58,867 nt of DNA from a virus: the IMG/VR virus record IMGVR_UViG_3300034062_004791, positions 1-58,867 of that record; one strand, 5' to 3'. This document shows, piece by piece, positions 54,660 to 58,867 of this stretch; within the stretch, counting starts at the first letter, position 1; each line of letters starts with the position of its first letter. Both the position numbers and the translations under genes were made by a program. Below the pieces are notes generated by a model that did no database searches, was not told the origin of the DNA, and saw nothing but the letters and a program-made list of their open reading frames with translations.

Positions 54660-55626
54660 TGATAAAATCCTCCACTACATTTTTAGAAACTTTTAAAATA
54701 TATGCTGCATTATCCTGAACACCAAAACTAATCAGAAAATCATTTTGGTGTTCTACCATTCCACAACAAAATTCAATTTTCATATTCATAAACGAAAATA
54801 ATTTTGATATTTTTTGAAGCCTAAATTCCTTATCCCAAATGACAAAACGATGGCGGTATGTTGCATCTTTTCTTCCTTGCTCGGAGTTATATAAATGTGT
54901 TTCATGAAGAAGCGATATATATCCATTTTTATATGGAATAACCTGAGAACCTCCCCTCAAATCATTTTCTAACCGAATATAAGGACTTGTTTCAAAAACT
55001 TCTGTTTCTTTTCCATTTATATTAAATTTCATTAGTGCAGTGGGGTTAGACCACTTAAGAAGATGAAATGGTTTATCTAAAATCGGAGTGCAATTTTTCA
55101 TGCAATACTCATTATCTGGAAGTGGCCCAGGAATACGATAACGAAAAACTTCTTTAACTGAAGAATCAGAAATCTTAAATTCACTGATTTCCATTCTACC
55201 AGTTCCTTTATTATCTAAGTCTCTACGAACACCTATACCATAAAGTTTATTATTCCACTCTACAAGACGAACATCCTCCAGACCTACAAAATCCCACTGT
55301 GGTTGATAAGTATCAAAGTCTGAAGTATCTATTTTTGAATAGTGAACTGTATCTAGATTATCATCTAGTTCTGCAATATAATTCGTAGTCCTCAAGTGCA
55401 TATCATTTTCGGGATGAATGTAGGATAATGGACCCCACATATGCTCAAACCGATTAAGTTCTGCATGATATAATGTATAATTTATATTACGAAGATTAAC
55501 TAATATTTTATTTTGGTAAATGAAGACTGAGGGATTTGTAATTGATGGCCCTGAAAGGTCTTCTGGTCTTATAAGCAAAGGTTTTATAATTCCCTTATTT
55601 TCTAAAGCAAGTTTTACAAAGTTCAT
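54652..55626 (-). CDS. Five-bladed beta-propeller glycan enzyme (GH130-like)
   Basis: 324 residues. SITNPSVFIYQNKILVNLR opens the propeller, followed by GLEDVRLVEW, CTPILDKPFHLLKWSNPTAL, LRGGSQVIPYKNGYISLLHE and EFCCGMVEHQNDFLISFG, the periodic blade pattern of GH130/GH43-like proteins, with Asp/Glu in GLEDVRL in a position seen in GH130. Phosphorylase, hydrolase or only glycan binding cannot be told. No signal peptide. Behind a late promoter. Confidence 0.7.
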   Translation of the reverse strand: MNFVKLALENKGIIKPLLIRPEDLSGPSITNPSVFIYQNKILVNLRNINYTLYHAELNRFEHMWGPLSYIHPENDMHLRTTNYIAELDDNLDTVHYSKIDTSDFDTYQPQWDFVGLEDVRLVEWNNKLYGIGVRRDLDNKGTGRMEISEFKISDSSVKEVFRYRIPGPLPDNEYCMKNCTPILDKPFHLLKWSNPTALMKFNINGKETEVFETSPYIRLENDLRGGSQVIPYKNGYISLLHETHLYNSEQGRKDATYRHRFVIWDKEFRLQKISKLFSFMNMKIEFCCGMVEHQNDFLISFGVQDNAAYILKVSKNVVEDFINE

Positions 55627-55669
55627 TAAATTTCAGTAATAATTTAATCAGGAAACTCTTTCCTTTGGT

Positions 55670-55677
55670 TATTTATA
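55670..55677 (-). promoter_or_regulatory. T4-type late promoter
   Basis: TATAAATA, perfect match, 44 bases before the ATG of 54652-55626. Confidence 0.72.
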
Positions 55678-55705
55678 ACAGAATATTTAGTGGATTAATT
55701 GGCGT

Positions 55706-55963
55706 TTATCTGATATCTGGATTTGGAGTATTATAATCTGGATTTGGAGTTCCGTCTACTAAAAATCTGGGTTGTATGACTCCTTCAAAGTATGGCCCCA
55801 CTTTATATATTTTGGCCCTCTGTCTTACCGTTTCAATAATACTTTCCGTAAAATATTCTTCTGGACTAGTAGCAGAAGTAGCACCAGCAACGGAAACAAT
55901 CCAATACTCCGCAATTAACGCCGGTATCAACTCATCTGGTAATTCAAAAGAAAACTGTGCCAC
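55706..55963 (-). CDS. Small structural-type protein, 85 aa
   Basis: MAQFSFELPDELIPALIAEY, then a helix, and PNPDYNTPNPDIR at the end. Located between fibre and glycan genes; probably virion-related. Start has AGGAGG upstream. Confidence 0.6.
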   Translation of the reverse strand: MAQFSFELPDELIPALIAEYWIVSVAGATSATSPEEYFTESIIETVRQRAKIYKVGPYFEGVIQPRFLVDGTPNPDYNTPNPDIR

Positions 55964-55978
55964 AATAGATAACCTCCT

Positions 55979-57727
55979 TTAACTAATAGTAGATTTTAAA
56001 ACTGCAAAACGAATTACTAAAGCCTGAGAAAGCGCACCAGCAGTAACATTACGAACAGCTATTGATGCTGAGCCAGATGAACATGAGGCATTGAGTGTAT
56101 ATGAGCCTAAAGTTCCAACTGACCCCATATTTAAAATCAATAGGTCTGTTTCCCCAATCTTATTATTAGTTAGTGTAAATGTAACTGTAGTATTTGCGGC
56201 AAGTGATGCACCATTCATTGTAATTGAACCACAAAGAGTATTTAATGTTACTCCAGTACTTTTATTAGTAGTTTGAGTAACTTCACCACCAGCCCCAGTT
56301 CCATATCCAAAAGAACCTCCAATACTCAATTGCCCACCAAAGGGTAAAATTGAAACAGTACCATCAGCATCAACATCAATACTAGGAATACCAGAAACAT
56401 CATTCACAGAAAAAATAGAACCACTGGTAAGATTATTCGTAATTCTAAATAATTGACCAGAAGATGCTTCCCAAGACAGAGTTCCACTGTCTAAATTGTC
56501 ATAATGCATATTTTTAATAATAGTTCCAATTCCAACCGTCCCAATTCCAGAAACATTTCCAGTATATGTAAGAGAGCTAGAACCAGTAGCTACATTGGAT
56601 GAGTTTTTATAGATAATTTGATTTGCACTACCTTCCACTGGTCCAGTAATACCTTGAATACCTTGAGTTCCGGTAGTACCTTGAGTACCTGTGGTTCCTT
56701 GAGTACCTGTAGTACCTTGAGTTCCTGTAGTTCCCTGGCTTCCTTGAGTACCTGTAGTACCTTGAGTACCTGTAGTACCTTGAGTTCCTGTAGTTCCCTG
56801 AGTTCCTGTGGTTCCTTGAGTACCTGTAGTACCTTGAGTTCCTGTAGTTCCCTGAGTTCCTGTGGTTCCTTGAGTACCTGTAGTGCCTTGAGTACCAGTT
56901 AATCCTTGTCTACCTTGGATTCCTTGAATACCTTGAGTTCCGGTAGTACCTTGAGTTCCGGTAGTACCTTGAGTTCCTGTGGTTCCTTGAGTACCTTGAG
57001 TTCCTGTGGTTCCTTGAGTACCTGTAGTACCTTGAGTTCCTGTGGTTCCTTGAGTACCTGTAGTACCCTGAGTTCCGATAGTACCCTGAGTACCAGTTAA
57101 TCCTTGTCTACCTTGGATTCCTTGAATACCTTGAGTTCCTGTAGTACCCTGAGTTCCGGTAGTACCTTGAGTTCCTTGAGTTCCTGTGGTTCCTTGAGTA
57201 CCTGTAGTACCCTGAGTTCCGATAGTACCCTGAGTACCAGTTAATCCTTGTCTACCTTGGATTCCTTGAATACCTTGAGTTCCTGTAGTACCCTGAGTTC
57301 CGGTAGTACCTTGAGTTCCTTGAATTCCCTGAACTCCTTGGATACCTTGAAGTGCTGCTGTTGCAATTGCTTCCCACTTGATGCCAGAACCAGTAGATAG
57401 TAATACTGATGTTGCAGTTCCTACATTATTACTACTATCTTTTAAAGCACCAACAACTTTAATATAACTATCTGTTTGTCCTAAACTTACTGTCTTATTT
57501 GTAAGACCTCTTATTTCACCATCCTGCTCAAAAATAATATCTACATTATTAACACCATCACCAATAAAAATATCTCTACTTGTATCACCTAAAGTTAAAT
57601 CGCCACCAGGATTTGCGATATTAAGATTACCATTATCATCTAATTGAATAGTAGCACTTGATATACCAATGTTACCTTGAAAATCCACTAGGCCCGAGGC
57701 AGGCGTTATGATTACATCTTTGGGCAT
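55979..57727 (-). CDS. Collagen-like tail-fibre-type protein, 582 aa
   Basis: Residues 1-125 are beta-rich (IQLDDNGNLNIANPGGDLTLG). Residues about 125-365 are 80 or so Gly-x-y triplets, mainly GTQGTT and GIQGIQGRQGLTGTQG. Residues 365-582 form a beta-rich head ending LVIRFAVLKS. Such proteins form trimeric fibres. The repeat is almost free of Pro, Thr-rich, and uses T-Q rather than P-P. Likely virion surface; host interaction is inferred. Confidence 0.85.
   Translation of the reverse strand: MPKDVIITPASGLVDFQGNIGISSATIQLDDNGNLNIANPGGDLTLGDTSRDIFIGDGVNNVDIIFEQDGEIRGLTNKTVSLGQTDSYIKVVGALKDSSNNVGTATSVLLSTGSGIKWEAIATAALQGIQGVQGIQGTQGTTGTQGTTGTQGIQGIQGRQGLTGTQGTIGTQGTTGTQGTTGTQGTQGTTGTQGTTGTQGIQGIQGRQGLTGTQGTIGTQGTTGTQGTTGTQGTTGTQGTTGTQGTQGTTGTQGTTGTQGTTGTQGIQGIQGRQGLTGTQGTTGTQGTTGTQGTTGTQGTTGTQGTTGTQGTTGTQGTTGTQGTTGTQGSQGTTGTQGTTGTQGTTGTQGTTGTQGIQGITGPVEGSANQIIYKNSSNVATGSSSLTYTGNVSGIGTVGIGTIIKNMHYDNLDSGTLSWEASSGQLFRITNNLTSGSIFSVNDVSGIPSIDVDADGTVSILPFGGQLSIGGSFGYGTGAGGEVTQTTNKSTGVTLNTLCGSITMNGASLAANTTVTFTLTNNKIGETDLLILNMGSVGTLGSYTLNASCSSGSASIAVRNVTAGALSQALVIRFAVLKSTIS
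56640..57350 (-). repeat. Tandem 9- and 18-base repeats in the collagen-like region
   Basis: Units of Gly-Thr-Gln-Gly-Thr-Thr (18 bases) alternate with a longer block (GIQGIQGRQGLTGTQGTIG) that recurs several times at about 110-150 base intervals. Unequal recombination or slippage could change copy number. Confidence 0.85.
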
Positions 57728-57728
57728 T

Positions 57729-58867
57729 TTAAATTATGCTTCCTCCAAGTCTTAATTTGGGTAAAGTAGGACTATCTTTAGTATATATGAGTCCTGTAGC
57801 AGGCCCAAAACCACTATTTACTCCATTATCATTTGTGATTGGGAATGGATATGGTTTATCCAAAAAGATATTCATTGGTTTCATCCAATAACCTTCACTT
57901 GCATTTACATTATCTACGTGAACTCCCACATTTATGTTTCTTGAGAATGAAACTGGATTCACAGTTAATGTTTTGGTTTCATAGGAACCTACTGCAGCAA
58001 TCGTATACTGAGTAACAGTTGAACCACCAGTTACAATTGAACTATAATCTCCGCCAGCATTTGCTAATCTATTTGGACCAACTGCAGAAACAACATCTCT
58101 TACTTCAAGTCTTGGATAGTTTCCAGAATAAGGACTATAAAGTTTAATCGCACAAGAGACATTAAGAGTTGTATTTGCAGGCACATAAACAGAAACCATA
58201 AATCCAAGTCCATAATCATTTATTTCTGTTGAATGTAAAACTCTCCAAGCAGTTTCATTTGCATCCCAATATCTTTCAACTCCATAACCAAACTCACGAA
58301 TTGCATCAATCTCAAAGTTATGTTCTAAAGAAGTTGCAGTTTGACGATTTGTTCCTCTGTCTATGTGAGTTCCGTGATATTGTGACCTTACGGTTGTTCC
58401 TGGTGGATTTGAGTTTTCATTTGCAAGACCACTTAATCTTGTGTGATATGAATAGGAAATAATTGACGATACTCTTTCACAATACATTCCGTGCCTGGAA
58501 CCAGTTGATTTTATTTTGTAATTACTTGGTGAAGTACTAGATGCAAAAAATAAACTTTGTTCGTTTCCACCATCACCAATGAAATGATGAACTCCTATAT
58601 TAGTATCAAACTGAATAATTCTTGCTTGCCTATAATTTCTTGAGGAATAATTATAAGCAAATTCTCCCCATTCCGCCATATGTTCATTTCTATATCCCGA
58701 AGCATTACTTCCAGATGCTATACAGTTATAAGCACAACCACCTTCGTGATACCAACCAGGAGTTATAGCAGAGTTAAAAATTCCAACAACAGAACAACAT
58801 CTCAATTGCCCGTATCTTGCTCTATTAAACAAACCACCTAAATCTCTTGTACTATTACTTCCGGTGA
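57729..58867 (-). CDS. Beta-rich fibre or adhesin-type protein, C-terminal part (cut by right edge)
   Basis: An open frame to the edge reads ...GGLFNRARYGQLRCCSVVG. 380 residues visible, beta-rich, Gly/Asn/Tyr-rich, with EFAYNYSSRNYRQARIIQFD and a closing LRLGGSII. No catalytic motif seen. It lies upstream of the collagen-like gene and is probably another fibre component. Confidence 0.6.
   Translation of the reverse strand, partial: TGSNSTRDLGGLFNRARYGQLRCCSVVGIFNSAITPGWYHEGGCAYNCIASGSNASGYRNEHMAEWGEFAYNYSSRNYRQARIIQFDTNIGVHHFIGDGGNEQSLFFASSTSPSNYKIKSTGSRHGMYCERVSSIISYSYHTRLSGLANENSNPPGTTVRSQYHGTHIDRGTNRQTATSLEHNFEIDAIREFGYGVERYWDANETAWRVLHSTEINDYGLGFMVSVYVPANTTLNVSCAIKLYSPYSGNYPRLEVRDVVSAVGPNRLANAGGDYSSIVTGGSTVTQYTIAAVGSYETKTLTVNPVSFSRNINVGVHVDNVNASEGYWMKPMNIFLDKPYPFPITNDNGVNSGFGPATGLIYTKDSPTLPKLRLGGSII

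Noticed and set aside
56618-57100. Plus-strand Ser/Thr/Cys repeat frames
   Set aside because: Antisense of the GTQGTT repeat in the collagen-like fibre gene.
56640-57350. CRISPR array
   Set aside because: The repeats are contiguous 9/18-base coding repeats with no unique spacers.

Overview
The window looks like an accessory and late-gene segment of a large, tailed, T4-like phage, most likely a cyanophage. The support is indirect but consistent. There are T4-type late promoters (TATAAATA). The tail-fibre-type proteins are collagen-like (Gly-x-y). There is an SPFH/prohibitin-like membrane protein and an FkbM-methyltransferase/2OG-oxygenase fusion, and many tiny tightly overlapping genes belong to phage families of unknown function. 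No capsid, polymerase or photosynthesis gene is present, so host assignment is inference.

Layout. Almost all genes lie on the minus strand. (1) 1-17.0 kb: short minus-strand operons of small proteins, with HNH endonuclease, toprim, DnaJ-type zinc finger, CCA-adding enzyme, ArdA-like and UVR-motif genes, one class II tRNA and a broken SPFH gene. (2) 17.0-20.1 kb: the only plus-strand block, a late module with a helical protein, a collagen-like protein, a papain-like peptidase and two Tyr-rich small proteins. (3) 20.1-35.2 kb: more small genes, a DnaQ-like exonuclease, an HNH gene broken by an amber codon, an ATPase-only terminase fragment, a TIM-barrel glycosidase, and a dense array (28-34 kb) of 18-180 residue proteins with ATGA overlaps. 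(4) 35.2-36.7 kb: a fibre-type structural protein. (5) 36.8-52.6 kb: small membrane proteins, two metallophosphoesterases, an HNH endonuclease, a PcfJ-like protein, a kinase/RNA-ligase pair and an SF2 helicase. (6) 52.8-58.9 kb: a TPR/FkbM/2OG-oxygenase protein, a beta-propeller glycan enzyme and collagen-like fibre genes running off the right edge.

The strongest non-coding signal is a dispersed promoter element, seen about 32 times. Read on the minus strand it is an imperfect dyad GTGACAGTT-N4-AACTGTCAC, then 28-32 bp (often holding a GC-rich terminator hairpin), then a -10 of the TATAAT type, with no consistent -35. In many copies the dyad contains the stop codon of the preceding gene. I call this the 'dyad promoter' below. 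The spacing stays constant whether or not a hairpin fills the gap, which suggests an upstream activator or sigma-type contact rather than a simple terminator remnant.

Other points: two unrelated genes each carry TAG exactly where a conserved Trp is expected; a CCA-adding enzyme, kinase and RNA ligase suggest RNA or tRNA repair; and many genes shorter than 60 residues tile the gaps with stop/start overlaps.
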